From: Acidobacteriota bacterium
GTDB lineage: Bacteria > Acidobacteriota > Aminicenantia > Aminicenantales > UBA4085
Assembly: GCA_028749235.1 (NCBI GenBank)
Contig: JAQULS010000015.1
Span: forward strand, 1 to 35,923
DNA length: 35,923 bases
Direction of reading: 5' to 3'
Shown in pieces: positions 1-7,950 of this stretch. Position 1 is the first letter of the stretch; the number at the start of each line of letters is the position of its first letter. Position numbers and translations under genes: made by a program. Below the pieces are notes generated by a model. The model was not told the DNA's origin. It did no database searches and worked only from the letters and a program-made list of their open reading frames with translations.

Positions 1-734
1 AGGGTGATGCGGGGCTTGAGCTTGTAGCGCTCCCCCCGCTGCGCGAAGATGTCGCGGCGGCCGACGCGCGACTCGCTCCACTCGAGCTTGAAGATCTCCC
101 CGTCCTCGGCCCCAACCCAGGCCTTGCCGTAAAGGTTGGTGACATCGGAGCTTTCGGATGCGGGGATCGCCTCGATGATCAGCGCCGGCCGGCCGTTGAC
201 CTCGTCCCGGCCGCTGATCTTGTAGTCGTAGAAGGGACGGTAGCGCTCGGCGAAGATGCCGACGGGCCCCAGAAGCGGCGTGCCGAAGACGAAAACCTGG
301 GTCTTGAGCTTGGCGTCCGGTTCGTTTTTTCTCTTGCCGTTCTCCTCCAGGAGGGTTCGGGTTTCCCGGATGAGCCCGTTCCGGCTCCGGACACATTGGT
401 AGTCGTAGACATAGTCATTTGTCGTCCGGGCCGAAGGCCGGCTGATCCAGGAACTCCCGAAGGCGCCACCGACCGCCCAATCGTTGAGGGCGTCGTGCCG
501 CTCCTGCGTCTGGTCCAGGGCGTAATTGATCTTCTCCGAGATCACCTCCCGGCAGATAAAGTCGAGGACGGCGCCCTCGAGCCGGGCGGCATAAGCGGTC
601 AGCTTGTCCAAGAGGACGTTCAGGTCCTGGCCGGCCGGTTCCCCGGCCTGGCTCCCGGAAGCCGTCGTCCAGGCGACCAGGAAAACGACCGCCGCCGCGG
701 CAAGGATGACGACGAAGCGCTTGTTTTCAGGCAT
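1..734 (-). CDS. Exported protein of unknown function, 3' end cut by window edge
   Basis: Reading leftward from the ATG at 734, about 244 codons are open to the window edge with GC-rich codon use, so the C-terminus is missing. Residues 1-30 form a signal peptide (MPENKRFVVILAAAAVVFLV, then an AWTTASGSQA-like cleavage region). The mature part begins with a helix (LNVLLDKLTAYAARLEGAV) and continues with strand-rich sequence containing YDYKISGRDEVNGRPALIIE and KAWVGAEDGEIFKLEWSES. That pattern resembles the half-barrel of outer-membrane lipoprotein-sorting (LolA/LolB-like) proteins, in which a substrate-level property is written onto strands after an 'IDxxtg'-like turn. A GAGGGGG ribosome binding site lies about 8 nt upstream of the ATG. 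The fold is inferred from sequence style only, and no function is claimed. A weak promoter is listed at 754-782. Confidence 0.75.
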   Translation of the reverse strand, partial: MPENKRFVVILAAAAVVFLVAWTTASGSQAGEPAGQDLNVLLDKLTAYAARLEGAVLDFICREVISEKINYALDQTQERHDALNDWAVGGAFGSSWISRPSARTTNDYVYDYQCVRSRNGLIRETRTLLEENGKRKNEPDAKLKTQVFVFGTPLLGPVGIFAERYRPFYDYKISGRDEVNGRPALIIEAIPASESSDVTNLYGKAWVGAEDGEIFKLEWSESRVGRRDIFAQRGERYKLKPRIT

Positions 735-753
735 GGCGATGAACCCCCTCTTC

Positions 754-782
754 AAAATACGTCCGATGAATCAAGAACGCAA
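754..782 (-). promoter_or_regulatory. Possible promoter of the exported protein gene at 734
   Basis: On the minus strand, TTGCGT (782-777) and TATTTT (759-754) are separated by 17 bp, about 20 bp upstream of the start codon at 734. The match to the sigma-70 consensus is moderate. The gap 735-897 also holds a TCCGC-TTCG-GCGGA hairpin (795-808) and nothing else recognisable. Confidence 0.3.
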
Positions 783-897
783 CGAGCCAGGAACTCCGCT
801 TCGGCGGAAGGAGTAAACCGGACCAGACGGTCTCCCGGGGCAAGAATTCACGGAGTCCTTCTGAGCCGTCGGAACGCGGAGGGGCCGAAGGCCGCTG

Positions 898-2112
898 TCA
901 GGCTTGGAAGAGAGCCTGGCTGGGATCGGGCTGGAAGATGCCGTCGCGGGCCTCGTCGATCATCTGGGCGACGAGCAGGTTCCAGCTGATGAAATCGGGC
1001 GCCGCCAGGGGAGCCCCCGTGTCGGCATGGTAGTTTTCGCGCATCATCCCGTTCTCGTCCAAATCCTTGAGACAGAGCCGGGTGACCCGCTCGGCCACGG
1101 CCAGAGCCGCCTCCGGATAGCCGTAGTGAAGAAGGGCGTGCATGACCATCCAGTTGGCGTGCGGCCAGATCGGGCCCTGCCAGTTGGAATAGGGCTTGAT
1201 GACGTTCTCGTTGTTGTAGGCCGGGTCGTCGGCGGCCAACGAGCGGACGCCGTGGGGCGCCCACAGCTTGGCCGGGTTGAGGACGTACCGCTCGATCAGC
1301 GCCCGGGCCCGCTCGAGCGGCGCGATCCGGGCCCACAGGGGGATGAGGTTGCTGTAGACGTCCCGCCGGACGAGCGTCTTCTCGACCGCATCGTAAGTAT
1401 AGTAAGTCGCGTCCGTCTCGTCCCAAAGGACGGCGTTGACGGCAGCGGCCAGCCGGCGGGCCCGCTCGGCGAAAGCGGCGGCCTCTTCCTTCCTCCCCAG
1501 CTTGGCCGCGACGACGGCCATGGCCCGGTAGTCCAGGACCATGAAGCCGTTGACGTCGCCGGCGGCCATGCTGTTGTGATAGCGGCGGACGAGCGAGGCG
1601 TTGTTGTCGGCGCCCGATTCCATGCTGTCCCACCACTTGACCAAGCCGGTCGCGGCGTCGGACATGGCCCGCTCGCGGTAGGTGACGCAGCGGGTCATCT
1701 TGTCCCAGACCGGCTCGATCCAGCCGAAATCGCCCAACGCGATCGAGGCGTAGTAGGCGGCCTGGCCCATGAGCGGCTTGATGTGATAGAGCCGCGCGTC
1801 GCGCCCGGCCCAGGGCCGGATGCCGCCCGGCGTCTGCCCGTCCGGCTCGGTGTGGCGCAGGAAATTCAGGCACCAGTTCTTCAGGTAAATGCCGTTGGCC
1901 CGGTCGGCCGAGACGAGGTGGAGCCCGACGAAGAAGGCGTCCCAATCCCACTGCTCCTCGTAGACGCCGTTGGGGACGATGTAGTCGTAGGGCAGGGCGC
2001 CGTTGGCCTTGCGCAGGATGCGGCTTTTCAAGCCGCCGATCTTCAGGCGGGCGTCCGCGGCCAGGCGGTCGAGCTCGGCGGGAGAGGATGTGTCGTATTT
2101 CGGGGGAATCAT
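898..2112 (-). CDS. GH63-like (mannosylglycerate hydrolase/trehalase clan) glycosidase, cytoplasmic
   Basis: A 404-residue protein with the layout of (alpha/alpha)6-barrel glycosidases of clan GH-G (GH63, GH37). Visible landmarks are YEEQWDWDAFF near residue 51-61, an SGADNN motif with D169 (position of the general acid in mannosylglycerate hydrolases), NWQGPIWPHANWM at 310-322 and ENYHADTG at 359-366, whose Glu matches the general base. The start at 2112 is preceded by GGAGG with good spacing. An in-frame ATG at 2211 has no such site and would add 33 unconserved residues. No signal peptide is present, so the enzyme should act in the cytoplasm, unlike most other carbohydrate proteins here. 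Substrate cannot be read from the sequence; small alpha-glucosides or alpha-mannosides such as glucosyl- or mannosylglycerate are reasonable guesses. Confidence 0.85.
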   Translation of the reverse strand: MIPPKYDTSSPAELDRLAADARLKIGGLKSRILRKANGALPYDYIVPNGVYEEQWDWDAFFVGLHLVSADRANGIYLKNWCLNFLRHTEPDGQTPGGIRPWAGRDARLYHIKPLMGQAAYYASIALGDFGWIEPVWDKMTRCVTYRERAMSDAATGLVKWWDSMESGADNNASLVRRYHNSMAAGDVNGFMVLDYRAMAVVAAKLGRKEEAAAFAERARRLAAAVNAVLWDETDATYYTYDAVEKTLVRRDVYSNLIPLWARIAPLERARALIERYVLNPAKLWAPHGVRSLAADDPAYNNENVIKPYSNWQGPIWPHANWMVMHALLHYGYPEAALAVAERVTRLCLKDLDENGMMRENYHADTGAPLAAPDFISWNLLVAQMIDEARDGIFQPDPSQALFQA

Positions 2113-2148
2113 GGTGCCTCCATGGAGAACGCCCTCGCGGGCCGGTTC

Positions 2149-2177
2149 ATCATGCCACGGAGCCTCGAAAAGGGCAA
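2149..2177 (-). promoter_or_regulatory. Possible promoter of the GH63-like gene
   Basis: Minus strand TTGCCC (2177-2172), 17 bp spacer, CATGAT (2154-2149), placing a start of transcription about 30 nt before the ATG at 2112. Both hexamers match the consensus at four positions. A TAGAAT hexamer on the plus strand (2233-2238) could be the -10 of the divergent gene at 2297, but it lacks a recognisable -35. Confidence 0.35.
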
Positions 2178-2296
2178 CGCTCAAGGGCTGGGAATATCGT
2201 CCCGCTCTCATGTTCTTCTAATCCGGACCGAGTAGAATGATTCCCGGCGGAGCGGCCCCGGGGAAATCTTCGGCCGTGGCCGCCGGGAGATTCGAT

Positions 2297-3592
2297 ATGA
2301 AAAAGATCCGACGGCAAGCGGTCATCCTCGCCGCTCTTCTGGCCCTGGCCGCCGCGCCGGCCATGGCCCAGGCCCCCGCCGGCGCATCCAACCTGGCCGA
2401 ACTCCGCAAGAGCGCGCCCAAGGTTTTCCTGGACTGCCAGGAGTGTGACATCGACTACATTCGGACCGAGATTCCCTTCGTCAACTACGTCCGCGACCGC
2501 AAGGAAGCCGCCGTCCACGTCCTGATCACGACCCAGGATACGGGCAGCGGCGGCGAGGAATACACCCTGGCTTTTATCGGCCTCGGCTCCTGCGCCGGAC
2601 TCGACAACAAGCTCGTCTACGCCTCCCGGACCACCGACACCGAGGAGGAAGTGCGGCGCGGCTATGTGGCCGTCCTCAAGATGGGCCTCATCCCCTACGC
2701 CGCCCGGACTCCGATCCGGGACCTCATCGCCGTCCAATTCAAGGAAAAGGTCAAGCCCACCGACGTCGTCGATCCCTGGAAGTTCTGGGTCTTCAGCCTG
2801 AGCCTCTACGGTGAGCTGGACCAGGAAACGCAAAAGACCTCCGAGTCCGTGATGCTGTTGGTCACGGCCAACAAGATCACGCCCGACTTCAAGGTCCGGC
2901 TGGGCGCGTATGGAAACTTCAACCGCGAGGCCTACGACTACGAGGACACGACGATCCAGAGCGACTCCAAGAGCAGCCAGATGGCCGGGCTGATCGTCAA
3001 GAGCCTGGGCGAGCATTGGTCGGCGGGCGTCTATCTGGACGCGACCTCGTCGACCTACAGCAACTTGAGCTCGAAGATCACCCCCCAAGCCGCCGTGGAA
3101 TACGACTTTTTCCCGTATTCCGAATCCACCCGCCGCCAGCTCCGCGTCCTCTACCGGGTCGGTCCCGAGCTGACCCGCTACCGCGAGGAGACGATCTACG
3201 GCAAGACGCGGGAAACCCTCGTCAGCCAGTCCCTCTCGGCCACCTTGGAGGTCATCGAGCCCTGGGGCAGCCTTTCGGCCGGTCTGGAAGGTTCGCATTA
3301 TTTCCACGACTTCTCCAAGAACCGGCTTCAATTCGAGACCGAGCTGTCCTTCCGGATCTTCAAAGGGTTGGAATTCAACGTCGACGCATACTACGAGCGC
3401 ATCCGCGACCAGTTGTCCCTGCCCAAGGGCGGAGCCTCGCTCGAGGAAGTCCTTATGGAAATCCGGGAGCTGGCCACGGACTACAACCTGGGCGTGGAAA
3501 TCGGCTTGAGCTACACCTTCGGCTCGATCTACAGCAACGTCGTCAACCCGAGGTTCGGAAGCCTGGGGACCGTCGGGCACGACCAATATTGA
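2297..3592 (+). CDS. Outer-membrane beta-barrel protein of unknown function
   Basis: A 431-residue exported protein. The start at 2297 gives a textbook signal peptide (MKKIRRQAVILAALLALAAA, cleavage after AMA); the reading frame is open further upstream, but that would bury the signal. The N-terminal globular part starts with KVFLDCQECDIDYIRTEIPF and contains VNYVRDRKEAAVHVLITTQ and TGSGGEEYTLAFIG. From about residue 170 onward the sequence alternates polar and aromatic residues as in transmembrane strands, ending SLGTVGHDQY. The combination of a small N-terminal domain with VNYVRDR and a C-terminal barrel recurs in uncharacterised proteins of Bacteroidota and Acidobacteriota (recalled, not searched). 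It lies 55 bp before the response regulator gene and may be its target or partner, which is inference. Confidence 0.8.
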   Translation: MKKIRRQAVILAALLALAAAPAMAQAPAGASNLAELRKSAPKVFLDCQECDIDYIRTEIPFVNYVRDRKEAAVHVLITTQDTGSGGEEYTLAFIGLGSCAGLDNKLVYASRTTDTEEEVRRGYVAVLKMGLIPYAARTPIRDLIAVQFKEKVKPTDVVDPWKFWVFSLSLYGELDQETQKTSESVMLLVTANKITPDFKVRLGAYGNFNREAYDYEDTTIQSDSKSSQMAGLIVKSLGEHWSAGVYLDATSSTYSNLSSKITPQAAVEYDFFPYSESTRRQLRVLYRVGPELTRYREETIYGKTRETLVSQSLSATLEVIEPWGSLSAGLEGSHYFHDFSKNRLQFETELSFRIFKGLEFNVDAYYERIRDQLSLPKGGASLEEVLMEIRELATDYNLGVEIGLSYTFGSIYSNVVNPRFGSLGTVGHDQY

Positions 3593-3625
3593 GGCGGGAC
3601 CGTTCCGCGGTCCGGCCCGATGGCC

Positions 3626-3631
3626 TATAAT
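3626..3631 (+). promoter_or_regulatory. TATAAT -10 element before the response regulator
   Basis: A perfect TATAAT lies 16 nt before the ATG at 3648, in the 55-bp gap after the outer-membrane protein gene. The -35 position (TTCCGC, 3603-3608) is poor. If used, the transcript would start only about 10 nt before the ATG and still contain the GGAGG site. A small GGACCG-TTCCG-CGGTCC hairpin (about 3597-3613) overlaps the -35 region. Confidence 0.4.
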
Positions 3632-3647
3632 GAATGCCGGAGGTTCG

Positions 3648-4322
3648 ATGCGCATCCTCGTCGTCGAAGACGACCGCAAGGTCGGCGGCTTCCTCCAGAA
3701 GGGGCTGCGCGAAGAGCAATATGCCGTCGACCTGGCCCGGGACGGAGAGGAGGCCTCCGACCTGGCCGCCTCGAACGACTACGACGTCCTCATCCTGGAC
3801 GTCATGCTGCCCAAGAAGGACGGATTCGCCGTCTGCCGCGAGCTGCGGGCGGCCGGGATCGGGACCCCCATCCTGATGCTCACGGCCCGGGACGCGGTCG
3901 AAGACAAGGTCGCCGGGCTGACCGAGGGCGCCGACGACTACCTGACCAAGCCGTTCTCCTTCGAGGAGCTGCTGGCCCGGATCCGGGCCCTGCTGCGCCG
4001 GAACCGGGAGCCGCAGCCGCCCGTCCTGCGCGCGGCCGATCTCGTCCTCGACCCCGCCCGGCGGCGCGTCTCGCGGGCCGGGATCGGGGTCCCTCTCACC
4101 GGCAAGGAATACGCCCTCCTCGAATACCTGATGCGCAACGCCGGCCGGATCGTCTCCGAGAGCATGATCCTGGAGCACGTCTGGGACATGAACTACGAGG
4201 GGACCAGCAATGTGGTCAACGTCTATATCAACTACCTGCGCAAGAAGATCGATGACCCACACCCGGTCAAGCTGATCCAGACCGTGCGCGGGCAGGGATA
4301 CCGCCTCGATGAAGCCCCTTAG
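3648..4322 (+). CDS. OmpR/PhoB-family response regulator
   Basis: A 224-residue two-domain regulator. The receiver domain (1-115) shows the acidic pair ED8-D9, the phosphoacceptor D51 in LILDVMLPKKDG, T79 and K101 in LTKPFSFEEL. The C-terminal winged-helix DNA-binding domain (about 125-222) carries LTGKEYALLEYLMRNAGRIV and the typical SNVVNVYINYLRKKID and IQTVRGQGYRL. The start at 3648 follows GGAGG by 4 nt; an upstream in-frame ATG at 3630 overlaps the -10 element and is less likely. The 3' end overlaps the kinase start by 14 nt, so the two are translationally coupled and almost certainly form one two-component pair. The DNA-binding domain resembles metal- or envelope-stress regulators such as CusR, but the signal is unknown. 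Confidence 0.95.
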   Translation: MRILVVEDDRKVGGFLQKGLREEQYAVDLARDGEEASDLAASNDYDVLILDVMLPKKDGFAVCRELRAAGIGTPILMLTARDAVEDKVAGLTEGADDYLTKPFSFEELLARIRALLRRNREPQPPVLRAADLVLDPARRRVSRAGIGVPLTGKEYALLEYLMRNAGRIVSESMILEHVWDMNYEGTSNVVNVYINYLRKKIDDPHPVKLIQTVRGQGYRLDEAP

Positions 4323-5766
4323 GTTCCGCTCGCTCACTTTCCGCCTGACGATCTGGTATGTCGTCCTGCTCGGCCTGCTGGTGGCCCTCTTCCTGGGCTT
4401 CTCCTTCAAACATACCCGCAACAACGCCCGGGAGGATCTGGATGAAAGCCTGCGCGAGACGGCCCTGCGCGTAGCCACCCTGTGGCAGCGGCGGGGGGTG
4501 ACCTGGGAGCAGGCCGTGGCCGGAGTGGAAGAGGAGTCCGAGTCCCGCCGCTCCTTCATCCTCGTCGTCGAGTTCGAAGCCCATAAAAACAAGGAACCGC
4601 GGGAGCTGGCCCGTTCAAGCAGCGTTCCCACCGGCGCCTTCCTGCTGGACCGCGACCTCTATGTCCAGGCCGAGAGTTCCGGCCGCGACGGTCCTCTCTT
4701 TCGGACGATCCGCGGAAGCGCCCTGGCTCCCTCGCCGCTTCGCGTCTGCCTCCTCGAAACCCGCGACGACGCCGTCATTCAGGTCGGGCGAACGACCGTC
4801 CGCATGGCGGGGGAGCTGCGGAACCTGGCCATCCTGCTGGTCCTGGCCGGAACGCTGTTCCTCGTCCTGGCCTCCCTGGGCGGCGGCCTCATCATCCGCA
4901 AGGCCCTGCGTCCGGTGGTCGGCATCACCCAGGCAGCCCGCCGGATCACGGCCGAAGACCTGTCGCTCCGGATCCAAACCCGGCGGCGGCGGGACGAGAT
5001 CGGCGAGCTGGTCGAGACTTTCAACGCCATGATCGCCCGGCTGGAGGAGTCGGTCGGCCGCATCCGGCAGTTCTCGGCCGACGTCTCGCACGAGCTGCGC
5101 ACCCCGCTGACGATCATCCGCGGCGAGATCGAGGTTCTGCAGCGCAAGGAGCGCAGCCACGAGGAATACCGGTCGGTTCTGGAGAGCACGCTGGAGGAGG
5201 CCCGCCGCATGGAGGCGATCATTGACGATCTCCTTCTTCTCGGGCGCATCGGAGCCTCCGCCCGGAGGGCCTTGGAAAAAGTCTCGCTGGCCGACCTCGC
5301 GGCCCGGGTCGCGGAGGGAAGGAAGCCGGCCGCGGCCCGGCAAGAGGTCGATCTGGTCGTTACCGCCGCCGACCCGGGGAACGTCCCGGGCGACGCTTCG
5401 TTGCTCGAGCGGCTGCTGGCCAACCTGGTCGACAACGCCATCCGCTACACGCCCCCCGGCGGACGGATCGAAGTCAAGGTGGAGGAAGAGGATGGACGTC
5501 CGATTCTGACGGTCGCCGACACGGGGATCGGCATCCCGGCCGAGTCCCTGCCCCGTATCTTTGACCGCTTCTACGTCGTCGATCCGGCCCGGTGCAAGGA
5601 AAACGGCGGGACGGGGCTGGGCCTGTCGATCGTCAAGTCCGTGGCCGACCGGCACGGTGCGATGATCGAGGTTCGCTCCGAGACGGGCCGCGGGACGGCG
5701 TTCGAGATCAGGTTTCCGCGGACCGCCGCCGCGCCGGCTTCTACCGCACCCGGCGATACCGGATGA
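4309..5766 (+). CDS. HAMP-containing sensor histidine kinase, partner of the upstream regulator
   Basis: A 485-residue inner-membrane kinase. TM1 spans about residues 12-32 and TM2 about 171-195, enclosing a periplasmic sensor of about 135 residues without an obvious known fold. HAMP follows (about 196-250). The HisKA domain has the phosphoacceptor H261 in DVSHELRTPLTII. The ATPase domain shows the N box (N376 in NLVDNAIRY), G1 box (D404-T-G-I-G-I) and G2 box (GGTGLGLSIVK, 433-443). All catalytic elements are intact. It overlaps the response regulator by 14 nt at its start and the convergent alpha-galactosidase gene by 26 bp at its end. The C-terminal tail after residue 470 is Ala/Pro-rich and low in complexity. 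Confidence 0.95.
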   Translation: MKPLRFRSLTFRLTIWYVVLLGLLVALFLGFSFKHTRNNAREDLDESLRETALRVATLWQRRGVTWEQAVAGVEEESESRRSFILVVEFEAHKNKEPRELARSSSVPTGAFLLDRDLYVQAESSGRDGPLFRTIRGSALAPSPLRVCLLETRDDAVIQVGRTTVRMAGELRNLAILLVLAGTLFLVLASLGGGLIIRKALRPVVGITQAARRITAEDLSLRIQTRRRRDEIGELVETFNAMIARLEESVGRIRQFSADVSHELRTPLTIIRGEIEVLQRKERSHEEYRSVLESTLEEARRMEAIIDDLLLLGRIGASARRALEKVSLADLAARVAEGRKPAAARQEVDLVVTAADPGNVPGDASLLERLLANLVDNAIRYTPPGGRIEVKVEEEDGRPILTVADTGIGIPAESLPRIFDRFYVVDPARCKENGGTGLGLSIVKSVADRHGAMIEVRSETGRGTAFEIRFPRTAAAPASTAPGDTG

Positions 5767-7759
5767 GGAGCGAGCCCGGCGCCTCGGGGATCTTGAGCCC
5801 AAGCCCCTGGCCCAGTTCGCGGCCGGTCTTGATCACCGCGATGCCGTAGTCCTCGAAAGAGACCTGGTAGTCGGCCTCCGGATCGAGCCCATGCGGCTTG
5901 ACGACGGTGGCATCGACGGGCGCCGCCGGCCGCCGGAAGGCCAGGATGATGCCGTCCCTCTCCTCGGGCCGGTCCCACTGCATCGCCGACCAGATCTCGT
6001 CACCCGTTCCGTATTCGGTCAGGGGGTAGAAGTCGCACAGCAGGTAGGGCCGAATCTCCCGGTACTCGGCCATCGCGGCCTGCCCGAGGGCGACCGGGAA
6101 GGCGGCGTTCATCTCCCAGCCCGTGACCACGGCCCCGCCCATGGAGCTGCGGAAGGCGTATTTGTGCGGGTCGCCGTTGCCGGTCCCGCTCCAGGGCAGG
6201 TAAAGCTGCAGGCCGTAGGTGTGGCACTGGTAGCCGTTGGGCTCCCAGTAGTTGTAGTCCGTGCGCCAGAGGGGCACGCTGCGGCTGACGGTCTCCAGGT
6301 CGATGCGGCGGCCGCCCGAAGCGCAATTGTCGATCAGCAGGCCGGGCACTGCGGCCAGGAGGCCGTCCCAGAAGGCGTACAAACCCTCGGTGTGCTTGAT
6401 CTCGGCGATGCCGATGCGGTCCGGCGCATCCATGGCCTTCCAGTAGGGAGCGGGGTCGAAGTTGAAGTCCTGCCGGTAGATGGTCACGCCTTCGGACTTG
6501 AGGGTGCCGGAGATGTCGTCGATGAGCCAGCGCAGGGCGGCCGGGTCGCCCAGGTTGAACAGGCGGTTGGGATTGTTGGGCAGCTTGGTGATCCACTCGG
6601 GGTGCTCGCGGTCGATGAGCGTCCCTTCGTAAACCCGCTCGGGCTCGAACCAGAGGACGAATTTCTTGCCCCCCCAGGCTTTGGCGGCGTCGGTGACGGG
6701 CTTCAGCCCGCGCGGGAAGTTGGTCTTGTTGACCCGCCAGCTGCCGACGCCCGACCACCAGTACTTGGTGGCGTTCTCATACCAGCCGGCGTCGATCCAG
6801 CAGGCCTCGGGCTCGATGCCGAACTGGCGAAGCCGGTCGATCGCGGCCAGGGCGTAGCTCTCGGTGGCGCACATGTACTCGTTGCAGGGCGTGGGCCCGC
6901 CGAATCCGACGCCGGCGGCCAGCGGCAGGAGGTCGGTCCGCTTGGCCGCGGCGGGAGCGTGATGGGCCAGCAGGAAGCGGCGGAAGAGGTTGTGCCCGGC
7001 TAGGCGGTCGGGGGCCTTCCAAAAGACGAGGGCCACCGAGGGCGTGCGGACTTCCTCGCCGGGATGAAGCTTGAAACGGGTGGCGGTCATGCCGGTCTTG
7101 AGACCGATCGACCGCGGCGCGGGACGCTTCACGACCGCCGTCCAGCGGCCGCTCCAGCCGACCGCGGCCATGATGCCGGCGCCGTCGGAGGCGATGTTGA
7201 AGAAGGGCAGGGCCGAGGTATCGGACGAGCGCCCGCCGGCGGGGCCGAAGACGACTTCGGCGCCGACGGCCAGGGCGTCCTGGACGGGCCCGAAGTCGGC
7301 GCGGACGGCGCCGCTGCCCAAGGCGCGATAGAGGACGGCGTCCCCCGCGGGGCGATCGGCGAAGATGGTGTCGCAGGCCTGCACGTTTTCGATGATCGGC
7401 GTATCGGACGAGCCGCCGTTCTTCAGCCGGGCGACCCACTCGACGGCCGGGAAGTCGGCGTACGTCGTAGTCACGACGGTGACCCGCAGCTTGGTCGCGG
7501 GATCGGTGTAGACCGTCGTTCGGATCGTCTTGGCCCCGACGGTCTTGACGTCGGTCGTCGCCGGCCAGGACTTAATTAGGCCGGCGGACGGACGGCCGCC
7601 GTAGAGAAACGAAAGCGGCGGCGTCAAGGTCCGGTCGACGTGGGCGGCGATAAATTTGTCCAGCGCGGCCCGGTCGTGGGTCGGGGGAATGTCCGCGCCG
7701 GCCAGCGCGGCGGGGATGAGGAAAGTCAGGACGAGGAGAAGACTTGAAATGCGTTGCAT
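5741..7759 (-). CDS. GH36-type alpha-galactosidase, exported
   Basis: A 672-residue protein with signal peptide (MQRISSLLLVLTFLIPAALA). The N-terminal beta-supersandwich (about 40-290) precedes a TIM barrel (about 295-600) and a C-terminal beta domain. Barrel motifs of GH36 are clear: CWIDAGWY (320-327), LWFEPERVYEGT (369-380), nucleophile D431 in YRQDFNF, and acid/base D487 in NCASGGRRIDLE. These match retaining enzymes releasing terminal alpha-galactosyl residues from melibiose, raffinose or galactomannan; alpha-N-acetylgalactosaminidase activity is an alternative in this family. Start chosen on GGAGG 8 nt upstream. It is divergent from the GH172 gene at 7951 and shares a 191-bp control region with it. 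The gene end overlaps the convergent kinase gene by 26 bp. Confidence 0.92.
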   Translation of the reverse strand: MQRISSLLLVLTFLIPAALAGADIPPTHDRAALDKFIAAHVDRTLTPPLSFLYGGRPSAGLIKSWPATTDVKTVGAKTIRTTVYTDPATKLRVTVVTTTYADFPAVEWVARLKNGGSSDTPIIENVQACDTIFADRPAGDAVLYRALGSGAVRADFGPVQDALAVGAEVVFGPAGGRSSDTSALPFFNIASDGAGIMAAVGWSGRWTAVVKRPAPRSIGLKTGMTATRFKLHPGEEVRTPSVALVFWKAPDRLAGHNLFRRFLLAHHAPAAAKRTDLLPLAAGVGFGGPTPCNEYMCATESYALAAIDRLRQFGIEPEACWIDAGWYENATKYWWSGVGSWRVNKTNFPRGLKPVTDAAKAWGGKKFVLWFEPERVYEGTLIDREHPEWITKLPNNPNRLFNLGDPAALRWLIDDISGTLKSEGVTIYRQDFNFDPAPYWKAMDAPDRIGIAEIKHTEGLYAFWDGLLAAVPGLLIDNCASGGRRIDLETVSRSVPLWRTDYNYWEPNGYQCHTYGLQLYLPWSGTGNGDPHKYAFRSSMGGAVVTGWEMNAAFPVALGQAAMAEYREIRPYLLCDFYPLTEYGTGDEIWSAMQWDRPEERDGIILAFRRPAAPVDATVVKPHGLDPEADYQVSFEDYGIAVIKTGRELGQGLGLKIPEAPGSLLIRYRRVR

Positions 7760-7792
7760 GACCGTGCCTCCGTTTTCTTCGCTTTTTCGGGG

Positions 7793-7821
7793 AGTCTAAG
7801 CCCGGGCGGACGATGAGTCAA
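7793..7821 (-). promoter_or_regulatory. Promoter of the alpha-galactosidase gene
   Basis: Minus strand TTGACT (7821-7816), 17 bp spacer, TAGACT (7798-7793). Transcription would start about 30 nt before the ATG at 7759. The -35 hexamer sits inside an inverted repeat (7801-7830) that could be an operator. Confidence 0.55.
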
Positions 7822-7830
7822 GCGCCCGGG
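7801..7830. repeat. 8-bp inverted repeat around the -35 box, with an overlapping 12-bp tandem duplication
   Basis: CCCGGGCG (7801-7808) and CGCCCGGG (7823-7830) are perfect inverted arms with a 14-bp centre containing the predicted -35 hexamer. Starting in the right arm, CCGGGCTCGCGT is followed directly by CCGGGCTCGCGA (7826-7849), a near-perfect tandem pair. The position suggests a repressor site for the divergent alpha-galactosidase and GH172 genes, but no regulator gene lies next to it. Confidence 0.45.
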
Positions 7831-7862
7831 CTCGCGTCCGGGCTCGCGACGGCCGTCACGCC

Positions 7863-7892
7863 TTGCGCCCCGGTCGGAGCCCGTGTTATGTT
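7863..7892 (+). promoter_or_regulatory. Possible promoter of the first GH172 gene
   Basis: TTGCGC (7863-7868), 18 bp, TATGTT (7887-7892), about 60 bp before the ATG at 7951. The match is moderate. A TTGACC at 7924-7929 is too close to the start codon to serve as a -35 element. Confidence 0.3.
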
Positions 7893-7950
7893 CCCGGCGA
7901 ATTCGACGGATTGATCCCCGAGCCTTGACCGTTCACGAAGGAGCCCGCAG

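Noticed and set aside
795-808. TCCGC-TTCG-GCGGA hairpin as terminator of the GH63-like gene
   Set aside because: Stem of only 5 bp and no T-tract.
904-2235. Long open frame on the plus strand opposite the GH63-like gene
   Set aside because: It is the complement of a gene with intact catalytic motifs and has no ribosome binding site or signal.
2150-3679. Long minus-strand open frame opposite the barrel gene
   Set aside because: Antisense of a gene with signal peptide and strand pattern; its translation has no domain I recognise.
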